Assembly (NCBI GenBank): GCA_945835085.1
Contig: CAMAIG010000011.1
Location: 1-14,129, forward strand
Source of the DNA: an uncultured Ruminococcus sp.
GTDB lineage: Bacteria; Bacillota; Clostridia; Oscillospirales; Ruminococcaceae
Length of the DNA: 14,129 nt
Reading direction: 5' to 3'
How positions within the stretch are numbered: position 1 is the stretch's first letter; each line of letters opens with the position of its first letter. The position numbers were made by a program, and so were the translations under genes. The notes beneath the pieces were generated by a model. The model made no database searches. It worked only from the letters and a program-made list of their open reading frames with translations, and was not told the DNA's origin. Shown here one piece after another: positions 8,267-14,129 of the stretch.

Positions 8267-8303
8267 AAAAGTACAGAAATATCGTCTGCAAATTAACTAA
8301 TTT

Positions 8304-8335
8304 TTAACAAAATGGCACAAAAAAAGTGCTATAAT
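8304..8335 (+). promoter_or_regulatory. Promoter of the uridine kinase-like gene
   Basis: TGCTATAAT (8327-8335) is a consensus extended -10 box. A near-consensus -35-like TTAACA is at 8304-8309, but the spacing is 20 bp, so the extended -10 probably does most of the work. The leader is about 90 nt. A further inverted repeat, AAACAGT (8346-8352) with ACTGTTT (8371-8377), lies just after the expected start of transcription. It could form a hairpin in the mRNA or serve as an operator. Confidence 0.65.
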
Positions 8336-8431
8336 ATTTCTGTATAAACAGTACGGCAAAAAAAGATCTCACTGTTTTCTTACATAAAAGAAATTTTGTG
8401 CAGAAACAATTAGCAAAGGCAGGTAACATTC

Positions 8432-9382
8432 ATGGTAAAATTTGCGAGAACTGCATCAATAAACGAAAGATCCTCATGCTCCCCCGAAAGCTTCATAAAG
8501 CTCTCCGAGGATAACTATGCAGCATACATTGACGAAGCGGCTCAGATGATAGCCGACAATCCCCATAAGCCAATAGTCCTGCTTTCGGGGCCTTCGGGCT
8601 CGGGAAAGACCACCACGGCACTGAGAGTTGAAAAGCGCCTGAAGGATATGGGCAAAAAGGTACATACTCTGTCCATGGACAATTATTTTCTGCCTATCAC
8701 CGAGGAGATAGCAAAGGACCTTCCCAAGGACGAAAACGGCAGGATAGACCTTGAATCCCCTCACAGGCTCGATATCCCTCTTTTTTCGCAGCACCTTAAA
8801 AAGCTTGCGGAGGGGGAGGAATTCGATATGCCCCTTTTTGATTTTCCCACCCAGTCCCGTCCGGGATTTGTTCCCATGAAGCGAAGCAAGGACGAGATAG
8901 TGATAATTGAGGGTATTCATGCGCTCAATCCCCTTGTTACGGGGGATTCGGACGAATTTTCCATGTGTATGTACGTTTCCGTGAGAACAAGGCTCCGTGC
9001 AGATGACGGCTCACTGCTCCACCCCAGGCAGATAAGGCTCATGAGAAGGCTCTGCCGTGACAGTCTTTTCAGGAAGCGGAGCTTCAGGGAGATATGCAGT
9101 ATGTTTGAAAGCGTTTCCCGTGGAGAGGACCTTTACATAACCCCCTTCAAAAAGCGTGCGGATTACGATATCGACACCTTTATGGCTTACGAGCCGCCTG
9201 TTTACAAGGCTTATATCGAAAATGAGCTTGCAGCGCAGTCTGCGGACGGAAGCCTTGACGAATTCAGCGAGTTTGCCGAGATAAAGAAATTCCTGGGCGA
9301 GCTTAATGTGATAAACAGCAGCTATGTGCCCCCTGCCTCACTGATAAGAGAATTTATCGGCGGCAGCGAGCTTAAATATTAA
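8432..9382 (+). CDS. Uridine kinase / phosphoribulokinase family P-loop kinase
   Basis: This 316-residue protein carries a Walker A motif GPSGSGKTTT (53-62) followed by the kinase pattern of the family. LSMDNYFLP (80-88) resembles the uridine kinase substrate-binding SxDxFY segment. RIDLESPHRLDIPLF (104-118), MPLFDFPTQSRPG (133-145) and the Walker B-like strand IVIIEGIHALNP (156-167) match uridine kinases and related clostridial proteins, and RLCRDSLFRKRSF (206-218) forms the arginine-rich lid. It differs from classical Udk (about 210 residues) by a 45-residue N-terminal extension and a longer C-terminus. The phosphate acceptor (uridine/cytidine or another small metabolite) is therefore uncertain. 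It probably acts in the cytoplasm. It is the first gene of the rightward half and is followed 9 bp later by the DUF6062-like gene, with which it should form an operon. Confidence 0.88.
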   Translation: MVKFARTASINERSSCSPESFIKLSEDNYAAYIDEAAQMIADNPHKPIVLLSGPSGSGKTTTALRVEKRLKDMGKKVHTLSMDNYFLPITEEIAKDLPKDENGRIDLESPHRLDIPLFSQHLKKLAEGEEFDMPLFDFPTQSRPGFVPMKRSKDEIVIIEGIHALNPLVTGDSDEFSMCMYVSVRTRLRADDGSLLHPRQIRLMRRLCRDSLFRKRSFREICSMFESVSRGEDLYITPFKKRADYDIDTFMAYEPPVYKAYIENELAAQSADGSLDEFSEFAEIKKFLGELNVINSSYVPPASLIREFIGGSELKY

Positions 9383-9391
9383 GGAGGAAAT

Positions 9392-10072
9392 ATGAGAGAT
9401 AGCATCCTCACCATACCCATAAGCGAAATACTTGAACCGAAGGACGGCTGCCCCATTTGCAGAATGAGAAATATGCTTGAGCAGCGCACGGTGGAATATA
9501 TAACGGGAGCCGCAATGATGGAGCCCGATGTGCGGATAGAAACTAACCGTGCAGGCTTCTGCCGTCTGCATTTCGGGCAGATGCTGGGGCAGAAGAACAG
9601 GCTTTCCCTTGCGCTCATGCTCCAGAGCCATCTTGACGAGGTCCATGCGGGGCTTTTTTCCAGAAAAAAGCTCTTTGAACCGAAAAACGCCCGCAAGCAG
9701 AAGCTTTCCGAGATAAACGAAAGCTGCTTTGTATGCGAGAAGATAGACTGGGGAATGGAGCGGCTCATGCGTACATTTTTTGAGATGTACGGTGACAGAG
9801 AGGTCAGAACACTTCTTGGCGAGCAGGAATATATCTGTCTGCCCCATTATGACCTTCTGCAGTCACTTGCACCGAAATACCTACAGAAGCAGGAGCTTGA
9901 CAGCTTCATAAAGCTATGCGGGGAGCTTACGGAAAAGTATCTCCTTACCCTTTATGAGGACGTTTCAAAATACTGCTCCATGTATGATTACAGAAATACG
10001 GGAAAGGACGCAGACTGGGGCAATTCCAAGGACAGCATCGAGCGTTCCATTGCCTTTCTCACATCAAGATAA
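9392..10072 (+). CDS. DUF6062-like protein with two CxxC/CxxH putative metal-binding units
   Basis: The 226-residue soluble protein begins with an ATG after a perfect AAGGAGG site (9381-9387) that overlaps the end of the kinase gene. It holds two similar cysteine/histidine units: Cys20-x2-Cys23 (CPIC) with Cys57-x2-His60 (CRLH), and Cys112-x2-Cys115 (CFVC) with Cys149-x2-His152 (CLPH). The distance from the first Cys to the third ligand is 37 residues in both, so the protein looks like a tandem duplication of a zinc-binding fold. I recall this composition from the clostridial family DUF6062, which has no known function. No membrane helix or signal peptide is visible. Proximity to the kinase gene suggests a functional link, but nothing in the sequence identifies it. 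Confidence 0.8.
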   Translation: MRDSILTIPISEILEPKDGCPICRMRNMLEQRTVEYITGAAMMEPDVRIETNRAGFCRLHFGQMLGQKNRLSLALMLQSHLDEVHAGLFSRKKLFEPKNARKQKLSEINESCFVCEKIDWGMERLMRTFFEMYGDREVRTLLGEQEYICLPHYDLLQSLAPKYLQKQELDSFIKLCGELTEKYLLTLYEDVSKYCSMYDYRNTGKDADWGNSKDSIERSIAFLTSR

Positions 10073-10074
10073 AT

Positions 10075-10136
10075 GGGTGTTTTGGCTCACCCTCAGTCTG
10101 TTGAGCCTATGAAAAACGGCTACAGCGGCACGCTGT
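10075..10136 (+). other. Structured intergenic region with overlapping hairpins
   Basis: The 92 bp between the DUF6062-like gene and the lipoprotein gene hold several short complementary pairs. These are GGGTG (10075-10079) with CACCC (10088-10092), GGCTCA (10084-10089) with TGAGCC (10102-10107), AGCC (10104-10107) with GGCT (10118-10121), and ACAGCG (10122-10127) with CGCTGT (10131-10136). The first three pairings exclude one another because they share bases. The last is followed by an AT-rich stretch without a real T-run. It may be a weak terminator or an attenuator-like leader; I do not recognise a known riboswitch. Confidence 0.35.
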
Positions 10137-10164
10137 TAAGAATAAATTTCCGGAAGGTCAGAAA

Positions 10165-11424
10165 ATGCGTAACTATAATCAGAAAAACAAGCTTTCACGC
10201 ATAAATGCATATCTGTCGGCTGCAGCGCTTATGATAAGCGTTTTGACAGGCTGCTCATATTCTCAGACGGAGCCTGCTCAGACTTCTTCCGAAACCGTGT
10301 CCTCCTCATATTCCGAAAGCGAAACCACCCTATCGGCCGAGGAGTATGCTCCCGAAAAAGAAACGGAAAGCACCGCCCAAACGAGCATTTCAACGGAAAC
10401 TGTTACCGTTACAGAGGAAACTTCGGACACACTGTCGGAAGCTTCGGAGCCGGATATTTCTCAAACAGCTTCCGAGGAGATAGTTTCCGAGGAAACTTCA
10501 TTCAGCGAAACTCAGACCGAGTCCTCTGCTTCTTCGGCGGCGATATCCTCATCGGAGGCATCGTCTTCATCGGCAGCTGCTTTCGTGACAACAGCGCCCC
10601 CTGCAGAGATAATTATCCCCGAGGTCAAAAAAACGACCTCTCCCGGAACGGCTGTGTTCAGGTCGGAAGGGGCTGCAGTTGATTACAGCAACGCCTCCGA
10701 GGGATATATTTCCGTGACCTATACTGGCAGCAGCAGCAAGGCAAAGCTAAGGCTAATTCTCGGTGACAGCAAATACGATCACGACCTTGCAGCCGACGGC
10801 ACCACCGAATATTTCCCACTGTCAATGGGCAGCGGAAAATACGAGATACAGGTATTTGAACAGGTTGACGGCAAGATTTATTCGGGTGTTCTCGACGAAA
10901 CCCTCAGTGTGAAGATCTCCGACGAAACGGATATGTATCTTTATCCCAATAAATATGTTTCGTTTACCCGAAAGTCCCAATGTGTGAAAAAGGCGGCGGA
11001 GGTCTGTGCAGGCAAAAGCACTGCCCTTGAAAAGATCGCCGCAATATTCGTATATGTTTCCGACAACGTTTCCTATGACAAGAAATTTGCCGAAACGGTT
11101 CAGAGCGGCTATATCCCCGACCCCGACGAGGTGCTTTCCGCAAAAACGGGCATCTGCTTCGATTATGCATCACTTTTTGCGGCAATGGCACGTTCCCAGG
11201 GTATACCCACAAGGCTCGTTATCGGCTATGCCTCGCCCGATATCTATCATGCCTGGAACGAGGTATATACGGAGGAAACAGGCTGGATAACCGTTGAAGT
11301 TTTCTTGAAAAAAAGCGGCTTTAATCTCCTTGACCCCACCTTCTATTCCAGTGCGGGAAACAAGCAGAAGGCAGCAGATTATATGGACAACAGCGGAAAT
11401 TACTCCAAACTCTACACATATTAA
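10165..11424 (+). CDS. Surface lipoprotein with Ser/Glu/Thr-rich stalk and transglutaminase-like domain
   Basis: The 419-residue precursor starts with a lipoprotein signal peptide whose lipobox Leu27-Thr-Gly-Cys30 predicts lipidation at Cys30 and anchoring to the outer face of the membrane. Residues 31-142 are low-complexity Ser/Glu/Thr/Ala, a likely flexible and possibly glycosylated wall-spanning stalk. Residues about 160-255 look like a beta-sandwich. Residues 275-395 form a transglutaminase-core fold with the full triad: Cys331 (TGICFDYASLFAAMAR), His362 (YHAWNEVY) and Asp390 (NLLDPTF). Proteins of this class act as cysteine proteases or cross-linking enzymes, and the substrate here is unknown. 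ATG 10165 is preceded by GGAAGGT. The type II secretion F-like gene starts 13 bp after its stop, and its ribosome binding site overlaps the stop codon, so it is probably the first gene of the pseudopilus operon. Confidence 0.9.
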   Translation: MRNYNQKNKLSRINAYLSAAALMISVLTGCSYSQTEPAQTSSETVSSSYSESETTLSAEEYAPEKETESTAQTSISTETVTVTEETSDTLSEASEPDISQTASEEIVSEETSFSETQTESSASSAAISSSEASSSSAAAFVTTAPPAEIIIPEVKKTTSPGTAVFRSEGAAVDYSNASEGYISVTYTGSSSKAKLRLILGDSKYDHDLAADGTTEYFPLSMGSGKYEIQVFEQVDGKIYSGVLDETLSVKISDETDMYLYPNKYVSFTRKSQCVKKAAEVCAGKSTALEKIAAIFVYVSDNVSYDKKFAETVQSGYIPDPDEVLSAKTGICFDYASLFAAMARSQGIPTRLVIGYASPDIYHAWNEVYTEETGWITVEVFLKKSGFNLLDPTFYSSAGNKQKAADYMDNSGNYSKLYTY

Positions 11425-11437
11425 GGAGCTGATATAA

Positions 11438-12487
11438 ATGGCAGCAGGCAGAAAATTACTGTCCGCAGACGAGCACGCATATTTCTGCGAGCAGCTTGCG
11501 CTGATGCTTAATGCAGGAATGCAGCTGAGCGACGGTCTGGAGATACTGTCGGAGGACTTGGACGATGAAAGGCTCAGAACGATATTCACCGATATATCCC
11601 ATTCCCTCAGCGATGAAAAAAATCTTTATCAGGCAATGGAGGACACGGGCGTTTTCTCGGAATACGCCCTTAATATGGTCAATATCGGCATAAAGAGCGG
11701 TCATCTTGAGCAGGTGCTCAGAGGTCTGTGCGGATATTATGAGAACCGTGCGTCGCTTATCAGAACTGTTCGCAGCGCCGTGCTTCACCCGCTTATGCTT
11801 CTTGTGATGATGACTGTGGTCATAATAGTGCTGGTGGTAAAGGTAATACCCATGTTCTCGGATATATTTGCTCAGTTTGACAGCAGCGTGGTATCGGCTG
11901 TGGAGAGCAGTGTAGGCTTTGCATATAAGGCGGGAATTACCGTGCTTATCGTGCTTCTGGCTGTGATCCTGCTTTCCTCCGTAACAGCGCTTTTATCATT
12001 GATACCGGGAGCGAGGAGAAGGCTTTCCGAGTTCTGCTCGGTATTTCCCCTAACAAGGAGAATTTCACGGAAATTCGACCAGGCAAAGCTTACCGACGCT
12101 ATGAATATTATGATATCGGGCGGTCTTGACCCTGAGGAATCATTGGAAAATATCAGCCTGCTCATTACCGACAGGAAGCTGAGCCGCCAGGTTGAGGACT
12201 GCCGCAAAAGAGTGATCGAGGGCGAATATTTCTCCGACGCCATCTGTGAATCGGAAATTCTCCCTAAGATCTACGCCCGTTCCCTCAAAATAGCATACAG
12301 CTCAGGCTCCTTCGACGTTACATGGAAGAAGATAAGCGACCGCTGCAACGAGGAAGCCGAAAAAACTGCCGCAGGCATAATCTCACTGATAGAGCCTGCA
12401 ATGATCGCAGTGCTTGCCGTGGTGATAGGCTCAATTCTTCTGACGGTAATGCTGCCGCTTATGAACATAGTTTCATCTCTTGGCTGA
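11438..12487 (+). CDS. Type II secretion / type IV pilus platform protein (GspF/PilC/ComGB family)
   Basis: GspF-family proteins form the inner-membrane platform on which the assembly ATPase drives pilin polymerisation. The 349-residue protein has the duplicated T2SF arrangement. A first helical cytoplasmic domain (about 12-115, including CEQLALMLNAGMQLSDGLEIL) is followed by membrane helices (about 118-139 and 163-188). A second domain (about 210-312, including DAMNIMISGGLDPEESLENI) and a final helix (about 316-340, LIEPAMIAVLAVVIGSILLTVMLPL) close the protein. The LIEP and LPL motifs at the end are typical. It is shorter than the usual 400 residues because of a shorter N-terminus, as in ComGB-like proteins. 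The start has an AAGGAG site 9 to 14 bases upstream. It is followed by four small pilin-like genes, while no GspE/PilB ATPase is seen in the window. Confidence 0.92.
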   Translation: MAAGRKLLSADEHAYFCEQLALMLNAGMQLSDGLEILSEDLDDERLRTIFTDISHSLSDEKNLYQAMEDTGVFSEYALNMVNIGIKSGHLEQVLRGLCGYYENRASLIRTVRSAVLHPLMLLVMMTVVIIVLVVKVIPMFSDIFAQFDSSVVSAVESSVGFAYKAGITVLIVLLAVILLSSVTALLSLIPGARRRLSEFCSVFPLTRRISRKFDQAKLTDAMNIMISGGLDPEESLENISLLITDRKLSRQVEDCRKRVIEGEYFSDAICESEILPKIYARSLKIAYSSGSFDVTWKKISDRCNEEAEKTAAGIISLIEPAMIAVLAVVIGSILLTVMLPLMNIVSSLG

Positions 12488-12500
12488 GGAGGAGCGTCCC

Positions 12501-12824
12501 ATGAAACGGTCACGGCAATTAAAATCATCTCACGGGGGAACGATATTCTCATTCGTTCTCTTCGCAGGGATAATAATATGGTTCCTTGCAGCCCTTTCCA
12601 ACGCCTCGGAGGCTTCCGACAGAAGTAACATCAACGCATTGAGGCAGTCTGTTGAAAACGGCATATCTCTTTGCTATTCAATAGAAGGATCATATCCCGA
12701 AAGCATAGACTACCTTTCGGAATGCTACGGTGTCGTCTATGACAAAAACAAATACATAGTTCATTACGAGTGCTTTGCCGATAATATTCGTCCAAACGTT
12801 ACCGTAATCGCAAAGGAAGATTGA
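12501..12824 (+). CDS. Small pilin-like membrane protein (GspG/ComGC-like organisation)
   Basis: The 107-residue protein has a short basic N-terminus, one hydrophobic helix (about 14-34, FSFVLFAGIIIWFLAAL) and an extracytoplasmic domain. Within that domain the stretch with ALRQSVENGISLCYSIEGSYPESI recalls the helix and the YP segment that follow the membrane helix in major pseudopilins. The classical prepilin site would be G|xxxxE; here Gly13 is followed by TIFSF, so Phe is at position +5 instead of Glu. Two cysteines (Cys75, Cys91) could form a disulfide outside the cell. The ATG at 12501 has GAGGAGGAG just upstream and lies 13 bp after the F-like gene. A TTG start at 12480 overlapping the previous gene is possible but less well placed. 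Function in a pseudopilus is inferred from position and shape, not from a recognised domain. Confidence 0.72.
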   Translation: MKRSRQLKSSHGGTIFSFVLFAGIIIWFLAALSNASEASDRSNINALRQSVENGISLCYSIEGSYPESIDYLSECYGVVYDKNKYIVHYECFADNIRPNVTVIAKED

Positions 12825-12828
12825 TATT

Positions 12829-13272
12829 ATGGAAAGCTATAAGGGCAGACAGCTTGCCGATGTAATAGGCTCGGCGGGCAGCATGGTGCTTTTCATGATT
12901 TTTTCGGTGTGTATGCTGATAATCATCAGCGCCGCCGCATCTGCATATGAACGCATCAGCAGCAACTATTCGGAAACCTTCAATTCCTCCGCTGCTGTGA
13001 GATACATATCAAATAAAATACGCAGCTCCGACAAATGCGAGCTTTCCGAGGACGGCGGAGTTATCCTGTATTCGGGGGACATCGTCTGCCGCATATGGTG
13101 CGAGGAGGGCGGCATTTTTGAAAAAACTGCGTCCATGCGCATACCCGACACCGACGGAGGGGACAGGATATTTTCGGCAGACAGCATAAGCGTGTCAACC
13201 GACGGAGAGCTTTATACAATAACCGTGAGCAGCGGCGGCGAAAGCTTTGAGGCACTGCTGGGGAGAGGGTGA
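12829..13272 (+). CDS. DUF4860-like membrane-anchored protein (putative minor pseudopilin)
   Basis: The 147-residue protein has one N-terminal membrane helix (about 15-38, SMVLFMIFSVCMLIIISAA). It is followed by a tyrosine/serine-rich linker and AVRYISNKIRSSD (56-68), a pattern I associate with the clostridial family DUF4860, whose genes lie in pilus-like loci. The remaining part is predicted to be beta-rich and extracytoplasmic. The residue after the Gly17 of the helix does not give a Glu at +5. The ATG follows the previous stop by a few bases, and the stop overlaps the next start (GTGA), so it is translationally linked to both neighbours. No enzymatic motif is seen. Confidence 0.72.
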   Translation: MESYKGRQLADVIGSAGSMVLFMIFSVCMLIIISAAASAYERISSNYSETFNSSAAVRYISNKIRSSDKCELSEDGGVILYSGDIVCRIWCEEGGIFEKTASMRIPDTDGGDRIFSADSISVSTDGELYTITVSSGGESFEALLGRG

Positions 13273-13733
13273 GCATACTGAAAAGGGTCAATACAGAGCG
13301 GGGAAACAGACCTTCCGATCTTTTCTTTATTGAAATGATAATCGTGCTGCTGTTTTTCTGCATTTCGGGGGCAATAATCATGAGAGCTTTTACCGCTGCC
13401 GATCTTCAGTCAAGAAAGATAACCATAAAGGAAAATGCCGCACTTTGCGCTCAGTCTGCCGCAGAGGCGTATTCCATCAGCGGCAGCGTGGAGGAAATGA
13501 CAGAGCGTGTTTTCGGCAAGGCATACAGCCCCGATGAAAAGGGAAGATGCACACTTCCCCTTAACACCTCCTGCAATATTTCCGCTGCGGAAGGCGGCAT
13601 TACACTGATACTTTCGGAATCGGAGGAAATAAACGACGCAGGCAGGCTCTCCGATCTTAAAATGCTGTTTGTTTATAACGAAGAAGAGATTTTCACCCTG
13701 AGCTGTACGGCTTATGTGCCGTCGGAAATGTGA
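13269..13733 (+). CDS. Unknown membrane-anchored pilin-like protein
   Basis: The 154-residue protein has one membrane helix (about 18-40, LFFIEMIIVLLFFCISGAII). It has a Glu22 at the position corresponding to +5 of type IV pilins (LFFIEMIIV compares with FTLIEVLIV), but the -1 residue is Asp17 rather than Gly. The rest is predicted extracytoplasmic, with three cysteines in residues 60-148 region. I chose the GTG start at 13269, which overlaps the TGA of the previous gene by three bases in the arrangement GTGA; the next in-frame Met lies inside the membrane helix. I do not recognise a family. Its size and position suggest another minor pseudopilin-like component of the locus. Confidence 0.65.
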   Translation: MSILKRVNTERGNRPSDLFFIEMIIVLLFFCISGAIIMRAFTAADLQSRKITIKENAALCAQSAAEAYSISGSVEEMTERVFGKAYSPDEKGRCTLPLNTSCNISAAEGGITLILSESEEINDAGRLSDLKMLFVYNEEEIFTLSCTAYVPSEM

Positions 13734-13741
13734 GGCGGAGC

Positions 13742-14129
13742 ATGGCTAAGAAAACAGGCAAATTCGGCACGGGCATCGGCATAGGATATGTTTCCGTAAT
13801 AATGATATTTTCCGTGCTGTGCCTTACGATACTTGCGGTGCTGTCCATAAGTTCCTCGGATTCTGCAAGGCAGATGAGTGCCCGCAGCAGCGAATATCTG
13901 ACAAGCTATTACAGTGCAGACAGCAAGGCTGCAAGAATACTTTCGGAGCTTGACAGAGCTGCTCTTGAAGCCCATAAGTCGGGATTTTTCGAGGACAGCT
14001 TCATGCAGTCGGAGCTTCCCGAGGGGGTAAGGCTCAGCCCTTCTCCTGAGGGCGTCATCGCAGAATATTCCGTCCCCGTTAACGAAAGGACAGAGCTTAA
14101 AGTAAATGTCACCTTCTATTCGGAGCCTG
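13742..14129 (+). CDS. Unknown membrane-anchored protein, partial (C-terminus beyond the window)
   Basis: The open frame runs to the right edge and gives 129 residues. The product has one membrane helix (about 15-37, GYVSVIMIFSVLCLTILAVLS). It is followed by a Ser/Ala-rich helix with SARQMSARSSEYLTSYYSADSKAARIL, reminiscent of the long N-terminal alpha helix of GspK/PilX-type minor pilins. There is no Glu at +5 after Gly15. The ATG at 13742 lies 8 bp after the previous stop, with AGGCGGAG between. It should belong to the same operon as the preceding genes. A family cannot be assigned from the visible part. Confidence 0.7.
   Translation, partial: MAKKTGKFGTGIGIGYVSVIMIFSVLCLTILAVLSISSSDSARQMSARSSEYLTSYYSADSKAARILSELDRAALEAHKSGFFEDSFMQSELPEGVRLSPSPEGVIAEYSVPVNERTELKVNVTFYSEP

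Noticed and set aside
8313..8330. Sigma-54-like promoter TGGCAC with downstream GTGCT before the uridine kinase-like gene
   Set aside because: The GG and GC dinucleotides are 12 bp apart instead of the required 10, and a consensus extended -10 box overlaps it, so a sigma-A promoter explains the sequence better.

Overview
The window looks like chromosomal DNA from a low-to-mid GC Bacillota bacterium of the class Clostridia, most likely Ruminococcus or another Oscillospiraceae. The reasons are a groES-groEL operon under a perfect CIRCE operator, a secG-rnr pair, strong AGGAGG-type ribosome binding sites, TGnTATAAT promoters, and families typical of Clostridia (DUF6062-like, DUF4860-like, a DacF-type carboxypeptidase). 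The species is inferred from gene content and style only; no rRNA or other marker is present.

The left part (1-8130) is read leftward. From the left edge it holds the first 288 codons of groEL, then groES with its promoter and CIRCE, then rnr (RNase R) with a Rho-independent terminator, and secG with a strong promoter and its own terminator. Next comes a translationally coupled pair: a membrane-anchored BY-kinase/Wzc-like protein with badly degraded nucleotide-binding motifs, followed by a beta-lactamase-fold serine hydrolase. Last is a DacF-type D-alanyl-D-alanine carboxypeptidase. The 240 bp between the carboxypeptidase and the kinase-like gene contains two large inverted repeats and is not explained by a convincing gene.

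A divergent promoter region of about 300 bp (8131-8431) separates this from the rightward half. There a uridine kinase/phosphoribulokinase-type P-loop kinase is followed 9 bp later by a cysteine-rich DUF6062-like protein built from two equally spaced putative metal-binding units. After a structured 92-bp gap comes a tightly packed run: a lipoprotein with a Ser/Glu/Thr-rich stalk and a transglutaminase-like domain, a type II secretion/type IV pilus GspF/PilC-type inner-membrane platform protein, and four small proteins with one N-terminal membrane helix each (one DUF4860-like, the last cut by the right edge).

The most interesting part is this last run. It resembles a pseudopilus assembly locus, but the pilin-like proteins mostly lack the classical prepilin cleavage signature, the assembly ATPase and prepilin peptidase are not in the window, and a surface transglutaminase-like lipoprotein is placed at its head. 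The second most interesting item is the apparently non-catalytic BY-kinase-like protein coupled to a serine hydrolase.
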